The notes beneath the pieces were generated by a model. That model searched no databases, had not been told where the DNA came from, and saw only the letters and a program-made list of their open reading frames with translations. Both the position numbers and the translations under genes were made by a program. Shown piece by piece: positions 11,405-22,983 of a DNA stretch of 64,000 nucleotides. Source of the DNA: Guadua angustifolia (lineage: Eukaryota > Streptophyta > Magnoliopsida > Poales > Poaceae); assembly GCA_036346375.1 (NCBI GenBank), contig CM070511.1, positions 10,602,001 through 10,666,000 on the forward strand, given 5' to 3'. Positions within the stretch are counted from its first letter, which is position 1; each line of letters begins with the position of its first letter.

Positions 11405-11646
11405 TGTTGTAAACGTCGTTGATCGCCCACGATCAATCACAAGTTGTAGACGCAATCACGGGAGCAAGAACAATGAACACACAATGTAGGGGTGGAATTC
11501 TCTCTCGCTTTATTGATTTTTTTCATTTACAGAGGGGGGGGGCACCCGATATATATAGTGGCGTGAGGAGAGAGTTCGGATTCGACCAAACCATAAAGAG
11601 ATAGAGTCCTAACTATATTTGGTTTAGGTTTCCTTATCTCATAACA
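11405..11646 (-). repeat. 3' LTR of a copia element (about 242 bp)
   Basis: It runs from TGTTGTAAACGTCG to CTTATCTCATAACA on the plus strand, with TG..CA ends. It is followed immediately by CTCCCCCTTGG, which on the minus strand is a polypurine tract CCAAGGGGGAG directly upstream of the LTR. That is the expected layout for the 3' LTR of a minus-strand element whose pol lies at 11888-13279. Confidence 0.75.
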
Positions 11647-11887
11647 CTCCCCCTTGGTCAAATACCGCGTAATGCATATGTCTCGTTAAAAACTCCACTA
11701 AAAAACCCAGTAGGAAAAAGGAGATGGAGAAAAGAGTACATCGCACTCGCATGCTATGTTGCACTAGTTGCCTCATTAAAAACCTTTATGTGAGAAAACT
11801 TTAGGAAAACTCACAAAGGGAAAAAGAGTATAACTTATTACCTTCAGGGTTTATTTGGATCTTCAGGATCGCAATAAAGGTTATGGT

Positions 11888-13279
11888 TCAAGGGTTTTCT
11901 CTCCCTGAACTCTGCATCTCTCTAAGTCTTTTCATTCCAATGCCTTTAACATATCTTTGAAATGTGGATTTAGGCAATGACTTAGTGAATAAATCTACAA
12001 GATTTTCACATGACTTAGTTTGTAAGATTTTTATCTCACCACTCTTCTGGAGTTCGTGAGGATAGAATAACTTAGGAGCAATATGCTTCGTGATGTTGCT
12101 CTTTACATAACCCAATTGTATTTGTGCAACACAAGCAGAATTATCTTCATAGATAATTGTGGGGTTATCGACGATGTTAAGGCCACATGACTTCTGGATA
12201 TGGCTAATCACACGTCGCAGCCAAACACATTCACGTGAGGCTTCATACAGGGCTATAATCTCTGAGTGGTTGGTAGAAGTTGCTACCAGCATCTGTTTAC
12301 AAGACCGCCAGGAAACAACTGTACCACCGTAGAGAAACACAAAACCAGTCTGAGATTTGGCACTGTGGGGATCAGACAAATAGCCAGTATCCGTATATCC
12401 CACCATGGTCAAGTCTTGGTTCTTCTGGAAAAACAACCCAAGATCTTGAGTACCTTGTAGATATCTGAGTACAGTCTTTACACTAGCCCAATGTCTTCTG
12501 GTTAGAGCTAAACTATATTTTGCTAGCAAATTTACTGCGAATGCAATATTAGGCCTTGTGCAGTTTGCAAGGTACATGAGTGCTCCAATAGCACTTAAAT
12601 ATGGGACTTCAGGTCTTAAGACTTCCTCATTTTCCATCCTCAGTCTAAAAGGGTCTTTATCCACTTCAAGGGATCTTACGACCATGAGGGTTTTCAAGGG
12701 ATGTGATTTATCCATATTAAACCTTTCCAATACCTTTCGGGTATAGGACGACTGGTGAACAAGAATTCCTTCTCGGAGATGCTCTAGCTGTAGGCCTAAG
12801 AAAAATTTGGTTTTACCCAAATCTTTCATCTCAAACTCCGTCGTGAGGTAAGCACTCGCTTCCTTTATCTCCTCTGTGGTTCCGATGATATTCATATCAT
12901 CAACATACACTGAGATGATACAGAATCCGTTCTGGGATTTCTTTATGAACACACAGGGACTATCATCATTATTGGAGTATCCTTTCTTCAGGAGGACTCA
13001 CCAAACCGGTTATACCACATTCTTTCCAACTTTTTTAATCCGTATAGCGATCTCTGCAGTTTGACGCTATACATGTTGCGATTATTAGGATACATGACTT
13101 TTACTTTTTCAGGGACTTTCATATAAATGTCCGAATTCAGTGACCCATATAAATATGCGGTCACCATATCCATCAACTGCATTTTTAAATTTAAGCTTGC
13201 TGCCATTGATATTAGATATCGAAACATTATTCCACTCATCACAGGAGAATATGTTTCATCGTAATCGATGCCGGGTCTC
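11888..13279 (-). pseudogene. Ty1/copia reverse transcriptase and RNase H, interrupted
   Basis: The minus strand reads RT from its right edge: RPGIDYDETYSPVMSG, then MQLMDMVTAYLYGSLNSDIY. A frameshift near 12990-13010 (frame ends RFGESS-stop) separates this from a 354-codon frame with CIISVYVDDMNIIG (the catalytic YVDD), FEMKDLGKTKFFLGLQ and RNase H blocks YTDTGYLSDP, SQTGFVFLYGG and YEDNSACVAQIQLGY. The frame ends at 11888. These enzymes copy the element RNA to DNA. The upstream half (gag, protease, integrase, start of RT) is missing because the Sirevirus-like element is inserted at 13280. Its continuation is not found beyond that element's right end. Confidence 0.85.
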
Positions 13280-13873
13280 TGTAGGGTCGAGGATGCGCCT
13301 AGAGGGGGGGTGAATAGGCGTTTTACAAAATTAATCGCTCACTAAAATCGATCGCTCTAATATACCCCTAAGTCAAAACCTAATCAAAGATATATGCGGA
13401 AGCGATAAACAGGTTTTGACAATTAAAGCCTAAATCAACTAGGCTCACTAGTGCACTAACTAAATTATGTCTCTATGTATAAATTGCTAAATTGATCAAA
13501 CAATTAATACTAAGCAATTCTAATTCAAGCAATCAATAATATACAAAAGGTAAATACTGGAATGTAAAGAGACAAGAGACAACCGATGTTTTTCCGTGGT
13601 GTTCGGAGACTTGCTTTGTCTCCCTAGTCCACGTTGAGGCTAGCCCACACTTGGACCGGCTCCCGCCGAGCACCGCCTCTTTCCACTAGTCGTGGTTTTT
13701 CACGCTATGCCGTAGGCTCAACCCGAACCTTCACAAACTTGCCGGCTTCTCACACCTTGAGAGCTCACAAGACGACGCCACGCCGTCTAGAGTCGGCAAC
13801 CTCCAAGAGTAATAAGCCGCTCCTTGCTTGAACCTCACCGGGCACAACAAATGCGCTCCTCGGTGATCACCAA

Positions 13874-15917
13874 GTGCAACACATGCACAAGGCCTCCCTC
13901 AAGTGCAACACATGCACAAGAGGTACCCAAACCACTTCCTAATTGCAACAAATGCAATTAGTCTCACTCTTAAGCTCAAGAGGCAAAAGGAGAAGAGCAA
14001 CACATGCACACAACTCCCACACACAAAGAACAACACCAAAGAACCATTGCCCCAAGCCCCCAAGGGGTATATATAGCCCCACAAGAAAACTAGCCGCTTG
14101 GGGGCAAACGGGCAAACAGACATTTTCGGTACTACCGCCTCCAAGGGCAGTAGTACCGCCATAGCCCCAACGGTCGGCTAACGGTCATTTGGCCGGTACT
14201 ACCGCCCTCTAAGGGCCGGTAGTACCGACTTTGCGGTACTACCGCTCCCACACGGCGGTAGTGCCGGCCTCGGCACCTCCAGAAAACACAAACTCTGCCA
14301 AATAGCTACCGCCAACCAAAGGCCGGTAGTACCGCCCTTGCGGTACTACCGCTCCAGACATGCGGTAGTGCCGGCCTTGCCCGACCAAGAAAAACACCGC
14401 TCTGTAAAAGAGCTACTGGCAAGAAACCCGGTAGTATCAAGCATTTTGGTACTCAGCACCTCAACAATGCAGAGTGCTTACAGCAGCGAAAACTCAGATT
14501 TCGAACTCGAAATCCATTTCTCCAAAAACCAAACTTATTCTTTGAGCCACAAAGATGATCAACACATGATCATACACACGTGCAAAACACATTTGCACCA
14601 ACATAGCTCATGCTCAAAGAATTTCAACCAAATTGCAAAAACGCATTTCGCAATCAACTCAAAGACTATTTGCAAAACGTATTAAGCAAATCAAACTCGA
14701 GTTTATAAGATTAATCCCCCTAGCAATGTGAAGGTCAACACGAGACCCAGTCAACTTGCCAACACCCGTTGCAAGCCCTATTCACATGCTTTCGGAATTC
14801 CGGACTCATAAACCTCAGTTTATTCGCACAACGAACTTGCAAACAACGCAATAAACACATTTCATGCTTGAGCACTACTCTTTGCAACACATGCAAAAGT
14901 CTAGCTCCAAGCAACATCAAATCAAGATGCATGAACTCTCTAATTGCAACACATGCAATTCTCTAGTTCCGTGCAACCATACCAAAACGACTTCACACCA
15001 AAACCAAACATCAACTAAACCAAATCACACGTATGAGCTCTTTACTCGCAACACATGCAAGCCTCTAGCTCCATACAAACACACAATATAAAATCATGCT
15101 TGAGCTCTCTCCTTTTGCAACACATGCAAAACTTAGCTCCAAGCAACACCAAGGTTTCATAAAGATAGTTTTGCGAACCAAAACGTGAAGCTTCAACTAA
15201 TGCAACACATGCAAAAGTGAACTTCACGCAAAAGCCAACGCACTAGCTTATCACTTCTTGCAACACATGCAAATCAAAGTATTATGCGAAAACCAAATAC
15301 AACCAAGCATAAGTTTAGCCCATTCGCAACACATGCCAAATGGTTAAACCAAATGCAAAAACCAAATCCAAATGGTTTGAGCTCGAGTGAACGCGGAATG
15401 AGATCACCAACACATGATGAAGCTCAAGCAAAAGAGACAACCCCTCTTAATAGCACGGCGATTAAAACCTTAGACTCAAAGACTACAAAGTCCTTAGCCT
15501 ATCTAATTATACCTTCGCCGCCGCGCACAAGCAATCCCCTTTGGGGTCTTTATGATCATCACTTTGATACTCCCCTGGGATCGTTACCCTTCTTTATCTT
15601 CGGGATCCATTCTTGACGCCCATCAACTCATGATGCCGTCCTTGTCCCGTTCTCATCATCTCATCCATCTTTGGACCTAACTCAATCATAACTCATACAA
15701 ATAGTTAGTCCAAGATGCATGGTTGTCTCAATTATCTCTTGCACTCCATTAACACATAATGGATGCCTCTAGATCAATTGAGCACAACCCTAAATCAATA
15801 GAAATGATTTAAGTGTGTCTTAAGTACAATAATGCAACTCATGCTTTGTTATACTTAAGAACTATTCATTTGTCCTCAATTAATCACGGAACACCATCAA
15901 CACATGATGAAGTGTTC
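13874..15917. repeat. Family of short hairpins with constant ACACA loop
   Basis: At least ten small inverted repeats share the loop ACACA (rarely ACTCA or ACAAA) but have different stems. Positions: 13874-13888 and 13903-13917 (GTGCA stem), 13941-13959 (AATTGCA), 14555-14573 (ATGATCA), 14881-14897 (TTTGCA), 14942-14960 (AATTGCA), 15113-15131 (TTTTGCA), 15202-15214 (TGCA), 15258-15272 (TTGCA), 15621-15635 (CATCA, loop ACTCA), 15745-15763 (TCCATTA) and 15889-15917 (GAACAC+CATCA with a 2-base bulge). Stems pair perfectly apart from the bulge. The set recurs in the other LTR. No function is known to me. Confidence 0.85.
14110..14425. repeat. CpG-rich GGTACTACCGC palindrome cluster
   Basis: Four to five stem-loops in tandem are built from CGGTACTACCGC and its complement GCGGTAGTACCG, with spacers such as TCTAAGG, TCCCACAC and TCCAGACA. 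An equivalent cluster lies at about 25645-25960 in the other LTR. CpG-rich palindromic clusters in LTRs have been described for Sireviruses (established knowledge, recalled), which supports the lineage call. Confidence 0.75.
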
Positions 15918-16636
15918 GTTAATAATTAATTAAGACAAATGAACTCAATTTAAATTATCATTTAAATTGATATGAGTATATATTAACTACACAAGTTTTC
16001 GTATACTCATGTTGATGAAAAGTAATGATCCATTATATGTAAATTGTATGGAAATGATCATTACCCTAAGTCATCAACTATAGAATACACCCCACATGTA
16101 TATGTGCATAGATATAATTGACTTGGACATAATATGCACATATCCAATTTGATCGTATTGGAGTATATCCTATATTACTATGAGTATACTTATAACTAGG
16201 AAATTCAAACATATACTCAAGGATTTAGTTTCTTTGTCTTGATCCTTATATGTGTCAATAAAGAATAGATCAATACAAAGAGACTTTCAAGTTAAACTAC
16301 AAACTCCCCCTAAATATGTGCATCCATGTAATATATAGATTGAGAAACATGATGCACATTTTGTGGTTAATATAACGGGGACATCCATACTTTAACTTGA
16401 CTCCAAAGTATGCAACTAATATTAAGATGAATATGCAAACATACCTTGGGTTTTCCATTTTTCAATGCGATGAGACTAATCAAAGATATTCTAGATAAAC
16501 ATGTTAGTCTCGATATAAGATTGTCATTAATAACACTATCGCATTAGGGGATAAACTTAATATTGGATTTGTCATTAACACAAGATTAGATTTGTCATTA
16601 ACACCAAAACCATAACTAATGAAGGTTGAACTTACA

Positions 16637-16985
16637 ATCTCCCCCTTTTTGGTGAATAATGACAAATCCAAGCTTAATGAGCACATTTGGATTAAAACTA
16701 ACATATTGAGAGAATTTAAGCTAATTGAACACATATGCATATTAATTCTCCCCCTTAATCATATTAAGGTTACTTTTTAAACCAAATGACATTAAGCTTC
16801 CTAATTCTCCCCCTTTTGGCATTAAGCACCAAAAATGGAAAAACTAAAAGATTAACTTGAAATACATTCTTTCCCCTTTTTGGTTATTCAATTGTTCTCT
16901 CCTTTTTGGCATTTAACAAATTCTTTTTAAGCTCCTAATTCTCCCCCATAAAATTATTCTCCCCCTTTTGACATTTAACAACATC
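16637..16985 (-). other. Multiple polypurine tracts upstream of the 3' LTR
   Basis: On the minus strand AAAAAGGGGGAGAT abuts the LTR at 16637. Further copies of a GGGGGAGAA-type tract occur around 16749, 16806, 16943 and 16961. Repeated polypurine tracts are a hallmark of Sireviruses; they prime plus-strand DNA synthesis. Confidence 0.75.
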
Positions 16986-17636
16986 TTTCAGGGTTATATC
17001 TAATGAAGGTCATACAAGAATTTGAATGAACATTTATGACCTTTGGGAAAGAATTGAAGGAGATTAAAATTTCAAACCAAATAAAAACTTGAAGGATCAT
17101 CCAAGAAGCAAAACAAGTTTTTATTTGAAATATGGTCTAAAAATAAGGAAAACTCGAAAAGAGACCATATTTGGATTTGTGGATACCACTTGTAAAGATA
17201 AGCATGAAAAACGAGGTAAGGGTATCACACGGTTTATTTGAAATAAAAAGATATTTGAATGTGTTTCAAATAAATCACTCCTCATTTTATTAGGCTTTGT
17301 AAATTTTCAATATGATTCTGTTGAAGAATCCAACAAATTTACCTAATAGGGTTAAACGAGGAACCCAAAAAGAATACCACTTGAGAAATTAGATACCACT
17401 TGTAAAATTAATCTCAAGGGTTTGCTTGAAGATCCAAAAGATTTGAGCATTCTGAAATTTTGATTTAAGAACAATGCTCAACTAGATATTTTCCTCTTTT
17501 ATGAATTACAACACATAAAGATTCTCACACAGAGAAATCCTAGGCGGTTGAACTTACAATTTTAGCTTGCGAGGAAAAATCTTAATCAAGAATGTGGGTA
17601 TCGGAGTAATACTACAAAGAGGCAATGAAATACCAC

Positions 17637-20600
17637 TGTGGGGAACCGTCCCCGGGACTCCACTGATTCACCCAACGCGTGGCATATCTCAAGTGAATCA
17701 AGGGAACCTCGGGCGTCCCGTGATTATACCCGTGTTGGTCCCAGGATAGTTCGCCAACACGAGCATTCTCATCCAACAGTTGACATCACAACACATACAT
17801 AATTAGCGGAAGCATAAACGTTATTACATACCAAAAGGAGGACTGCTGTCCATAACGACATATTTAAAGTTATTACATCAAGTAGCAGCGGAAATCACAA
17901 GATAAACAACAAAAGGGCCAGCATGGCATGCCCCCAAACCCTCAGGCAACCAACTGGGGCAAGAACGGCGACTAAACGTTAGCATTGTCGAAATCGCCCG
18001 TAAAAGTCCCGGCGAGGCCTCATCCTCACCTGCAGCAAGTGGACAATCCGATTGAGTACAAAGAGTGTACTCGCACAATAATATACATTGCATGTTGATT
18101 TCTAACTACATGTGGTTGCTACATCAAAGGAAGGCAAAATGGCAATTTCAGCATAAAGCAATGTTTTGGGGTAAATCATAAAACAAGTATAGATTGACAA
18201 ATTGCATTTAGTAAACATTTGCAAAAAAAAAACTAATACATAATATAACAGCATCATACTCACATTCATATCATGCCTTCAAGCATTCTCCGAACCATGA
18301 GTTCCATCGCTCATGTTCGAACACACACACAAGTACTCCAATACTTGTGTCTCCTTTCCCACTCCCATCCCGTTCTTACCAAGTCCTTAATACTCGCCCA
18401 GTGACTGACAATTTAAGAGATCGTCCTTAACCATGGACGCGGCTATTCGAATAGTTTACACTCTGCAGAGGTACGACTTTACCCACACGACACGCCACAC
18501 TCGTAAGCCAAGCTATTAACACATTTCCTTAGATGCGTCGGTCGAGGTGAAACGTGACAAACCATTTTCCAGTATGCATGGTAGTGTATCTAAACCATCC
18601 GGATGATTTGTGACCCTCGATCCCGCGTGCCCGATTAACTCGGTGTGTGTGGATCAAGGAGTACACCCGTTGTTGGACATCCCCAACTCAACAAAGTTCG
18701 AGGGACTCGAGGACATTCCCCGCACTCCACTAAGCCCGAAATTCGGCGGTCATTCCTTGACGCTCCACTAAGCCCAAGGAATTCGCGTGCACATGGTTTA
18801 CATAACCTAGTCATACATAAGTACTTGGTTACGCCGGTCCCATAAGCGGCGTGTGGTTCGCACGATAGTTACTCAAAGAGACGTCACCAGGATTTAATCC
18901 TTAGGGTCCTTAACCAATATCTCTACTCATTAAACATCAATTAAAAACATCATCATCGTAATAATAAATCTTGATCATTGCGACCGATGGACTAAATCCA
19001 TCTATCGTGGTTTCTAACGGTGATCTAAGCATGGCTAAGCAATTCGAACAAACCCATATATAATAATAAACCAACCACTTAGGGCGACAATGGAACATGG
19101 AGTGAACATGCTAAGGGTATAACACACAACATGGTAATAGCTAAGAATTCTACCCAATCATAATTGTAATTGAAAGTAAGCATGCAATTGATAAAATAAT
19201 TCCAAAGATGTAAGTTGCAAATAGTGGGAGCAATCATGGTCAAGGAGTAAGATAGTGTCTTGCTGCTCGTTCTTGACTTCGAAAGCGTAGTCGTACTCGG
19301 GAGTGCCCTCCGAAACGTCAACACCTATCGAGAAAATCCAATTCAATAAACACCAAATCAAGAATTCAAATGGTGCACATGATGAAAAGATGCATGAAAT
19401 GCTCATGATGTGTAGCACTAGTCATAATATGAAAGTACTAATTGAGTTTTTGCGTTAAAAGTTCAAGTCTTAAAGCTTTTATTGAATTATGTTCGGAGTA
19501 TCCGAGTTTCACTTCGGACTGTCCGAGTGGACCCTCTCGGTATGAAGTGAAATTCCATTCGGACTATCCGCAATTTGGTTCGAGTATCCGAAGGTAGGTT
19601 CGAGTATCCGAACGTTACCTCGAATGTCCGAGCAGCCCTCTCGATCACGCCATATCAGTTCTATTCGGACCATCCAAATACCATTCGAATATCCGAATAG
19701 TTGAATGTCCGAGCTAAACCTCGGACTATCCGAGCTGGGCGTCTCTGTTTCAAAGCAGTTATTTGCCTATTTGCCATCTACATTTCAAAGGAAAGGTCTA
19801 GGGTTTTAAGGGGATGGGCTAGGGTAGATTCTTACCACACTAGGGTTGCTCGTGTACTTAGTGGATGTTGGTTTCGGCGAGTGGATGATGAAAATGTCAC
19901 AATGCCGGTTCTTCACGGTCCACCTCCTCCTAGCTCACGTAGACGGCAATGCCTTCGCTTGCTCGAGCTTGCAACTACAACTAGCCCTCCTCCTCCGGCT
20001 TCCGCGCGGCATGCATGACCCGATTCAAGTTTTGAGGATGGTTTCCATGGAAAGGCAAGAAATGAGTTACAAGAGCAAAAATTTCAGCACAAGGGAGGAA
20101 AAGAAAACGATTGCTACTTACCAAAGACTTGATGCCTCAAGAATCCATTTGGATGGATTTGAAGCTCTTGATCTTGGCTACAAGATGGTATAACATGCAC
20201 AAGCTCAAACCTTAATCTTGTGAAGATTTGAGGGGAAGAATGGCAAGGGGTTTGGAGAGGAGTTGCTTGCTGTTTTTCTGGGTTGGAGTGGAGCAAATGA
20301 GCAGTAGGAGGAGAAGAAACCAAGGTGGAGAAGCTTATATATGGCTGCCATTCATGCCTTACATGTAGGGCTAGGTCCCACATGTCATAGGGTAGGTGGA
20401 AGAGTGGGTATGGGTGGTTGAAGTGAGAAAAAGCATGGAGAGGATGTGCAGCCCACAAGTTCCAATGCAAAGTAGGTCCCATGAGTCATAGACTAGTTAG
20501 GTAGGTGGGTAGAGGTGAGTAAAGTAAGAATTGATATGGTAGGTATGTGCAGCCTACTCTCCTCTCTCTTACAAACATGGCCCACATGTCATTGAGTAAG

Positions 20601-20782
20601 GTGAAATAACATGTGTGTAGTTTTTGGAAAGTGATTGTTAGGATTTTGTAACTCCCTCTTTTATGCAAGATGAATGTCCTAACACTTGTATGATGATAAA
20701 TAAATGAGGATGCAACAATATTATGGAAGATGTTGGCGTAACAAGCCTCACTTACCGGACTAGCGAAAATCGGGCTGTTACA
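17637..20782 (-). mobile_element. Solo LTR of a gypsy-type element (3146 bp) with TSD ACCAC
   Basis: The insert begins TGTGGGGAACCGTCCCC and ends GCGAAAATCGGGCTGTTACA. It is flanked by an exact 5-bp duplication ACCAC at 17632-17636 and 20783-20787. Read on the minus strand it begins TGTAACAGCCCGATTTTCGC, a start typical of large grass gypsy LTRs. No PBS, gag or pol is inside, so the internal region was lost by LTR-LTR recombination. Open frames within it are not genes. It sits in the non-coding 3' part of the Sirevirus-like element and is therefore younger than that host element. Confidence 0.85.
19496..19735. repeat. Palindromic TCGGA..TCCGA repeats in the solo LTR
   Basis: About twelve short motifs of the form TTCGGACTATCCGAG, TTCGAGTATCCGAA or AATATCCGAATA follow each other at 15-30 bp spacing. 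Each is near-palindromic (TCGGA paired with TCCGA). Confidence 0.65.
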
Positions 20783-20787
20783 ACCAC

Positions 20788-22983
20788 TTGTAGGAAATAA
20801 TCGAATTTAATGATACCACTTTAAAAAGGAAATGAACATACCATTTGATTATTTGAATTCCTTTATTACTTAGAGAAAATGAGCAATAAAGTCCAAGATA
20901 CCACTTAGAGGAAAGAATAACTTTAATGATACCACTTGTAAGCATATGAAATGAATAAAAGCTCGATTGATACCACTAAGGATCAAATCACAAAGATTGA
21001 TACCACTTGAAAGAATTATCGATAATATCGATGGGTATCAGAGCAATATTCTCAGAGCAATATACTCACGGGTATCAAAAGAAGGAAGGCTCAAAATCAC
21101 AAGGATTTAGTATCAAAGCAAAATAAAGACATGATATCACTTGGACGCATTTAAATGCCTAAAACTTGATATAAATAAACTCCCTGAGATATTCAATAGG
21201 TGAATTATGGAGTGATTTGCATTTGAATTGCACAAGTTTTGTCTTTTCAAAAGATCAAGTGAAAATCACTCTTTAAGTCAATTCAATGCTCCTAACTGAT
21301 ACCACTTGAAAATGCCTTCAAATAATTTGTAAAACTTTTGAAATTTTGCTCGAAAGAACTTTGGGATCAAAAGAAATTATTCCAACAAGAATTTTTGAAA
21401 AATCAAATTCCAATAAAAAGATATCTCAAAGCAAAACTCGAGAAAAACCTGAAAAATCAGAACTGATCTGCCAGGGCCGGTACTACCGCTCACCAGGGCA
21501 GCGATCGCAAACCCATACTACTCAAGCAGGTCGAGGCTAGAGGCGGTAGTCTTGCATTGCACGACTTTAACTGCAGAATTTGTAGATTTTTCGAGAACTT
21601 TTGCAAATGACGTCTAAATGATTTGAATTCTTCAGGGAATCAACTTTGGACTAATTCAAACATTTTTAAACAACTTTTGATTTCAAATAATTTTCCTTTT
21701 AGCTTAATTTTGGCAAAATGCCTAGAGGTATAAAAGCGAAAACTAAACTTCATAAAGACCTCAAGGTGCAACTTCAACTTGGATTTCATCCACAATTTGA
21801 ATCCTCATGGCTTTAAGGATTTGAAATATATTTAGAAGCCATGACTTCTTAATGAAAGTAATGAAACCCAATTTGAACGCCAAAATATTACATGTAGGTA
21901 TATTTGAGTTAAACACAAATGTTTTGGCCAAATTAGTTTTCAAAATAGAATTTTGCTTTTGGAAGCTTGCAAAACTTTTGAAATACATAATATAATTGTT
22001 TTACAAGACTTTTTACAATTTTAGGTCCTTTAAACACCATTTTTGACTTTTGCCCAAAGAGGGTTCTTTTTGAAGAACCAAATGAAATCCGCAAAGTCAA
22101 ATCTTCAAATAACACAAAAATTCAAATTGAGCGAGGAGTAAGATATATGGATTTGAATTTTGTGTATGAGTCTAAAATACCATTTTGAACCAAAATTCTA
22201 CACAAGAATTGATTCAAATGGACAAACTCACTAAGTGCAATAATACGACCATTATGGGTCAAGTATAGTTTTTCGGCGAGTTTCAAAATCAAATAACTTT
22301 CGCTAGGTTGGTCTTTTAAAAATCTTTTGAACACGAAAAGTTGTTAGAATTGACCAACTCTAGGATTTTTGTTTTGGAATTCTTTTCAAAATCATTTTAC
22401 TTTTATTTCTATGAGAATTATAAGTTTAAATCAAAATCAAGATACTTGTAACTAGCTTTTGGAGTTAAAACTCATTTTCTTTTCAAAATAGATTTTGTGA
22501 AGCTAAAACCTTTGGAAAACATTTAAAAAGCATTTGTATACATTTTTCAACTAGTTTTTCACAAGATTAGTAATAGTATACAAAATTTTGACTTTTGGCT
22601 AAATGGTTGATTTTGAAAATATATATATGCACTTATATTAATATGGGCACACGTAGGGATGTGATACACATGAATATGAATTAACACTCCCCCTAAATGT
22701 GCCACTTCCTAACTTGCTCAAGATTGCAATAAGAGAATAGATAAGAGGCGAGAGCAAGTGGCCATAACAAGTAATCTAAATTGATTTTCATTAAAACTAA
22801 TGCATCCAAACCTACACAAGGCTAGAAGCTACATAGTAATCAATTTAAATACTTGTTACCGAGATGGCATTGGCTCATGATGGACTTGATTTTCTTCAAG
22901 CTTGACACCACTTGTAGACGAATGTAATCCTTCTCCTCTTGATGTGCAAGCGTCCAATCCATCTCTTTATTGCCTAAAATTTT
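20788..22983. other. Non-coding 3' part of the Sirevirus-like element
   Basis: Together with 16986-17631 this is the region between gag and the polypurine tracts. It is AT-rich, with the recurring phrase GATACCACTT (for example 20935, 21000, 21300). All frames are short and lack Pol motifs. In autonomous relatives this interval would carry the roughly 4-kb pol gene. Confidence 0.65.

Larger units (their letters stand above)
13280..16636 (-). repeat. 3' LTR of the Sirevirus-like element (3357 bp)
   Basis: It runs from TGTAGGGTCGAGGATGCGCC to GAAGGTTGAACTTACA, with TG..CA ends, and is followed by ATCTCCCCCTTTTT, the complement of a polypurine tract. The first 3.17 kb match the LTR at 24794-27966 nearly base for base. 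Differences concentrate in the CpG-rich 14100-14460 section. The LTR holds the ACACA-loop hairpin family and the GGTACTACCGC palindromes listed separately. Confidence 0.9.

Noticed and set aside
13868..15340. Recurring GCAACACATGC words first looked like a CRISPR-like or tandem array
   Set aside because: Spacing is irregular, repeats are too short and spacers unrelated, and this is plant LTR sequence; described as a hairpin family instead.
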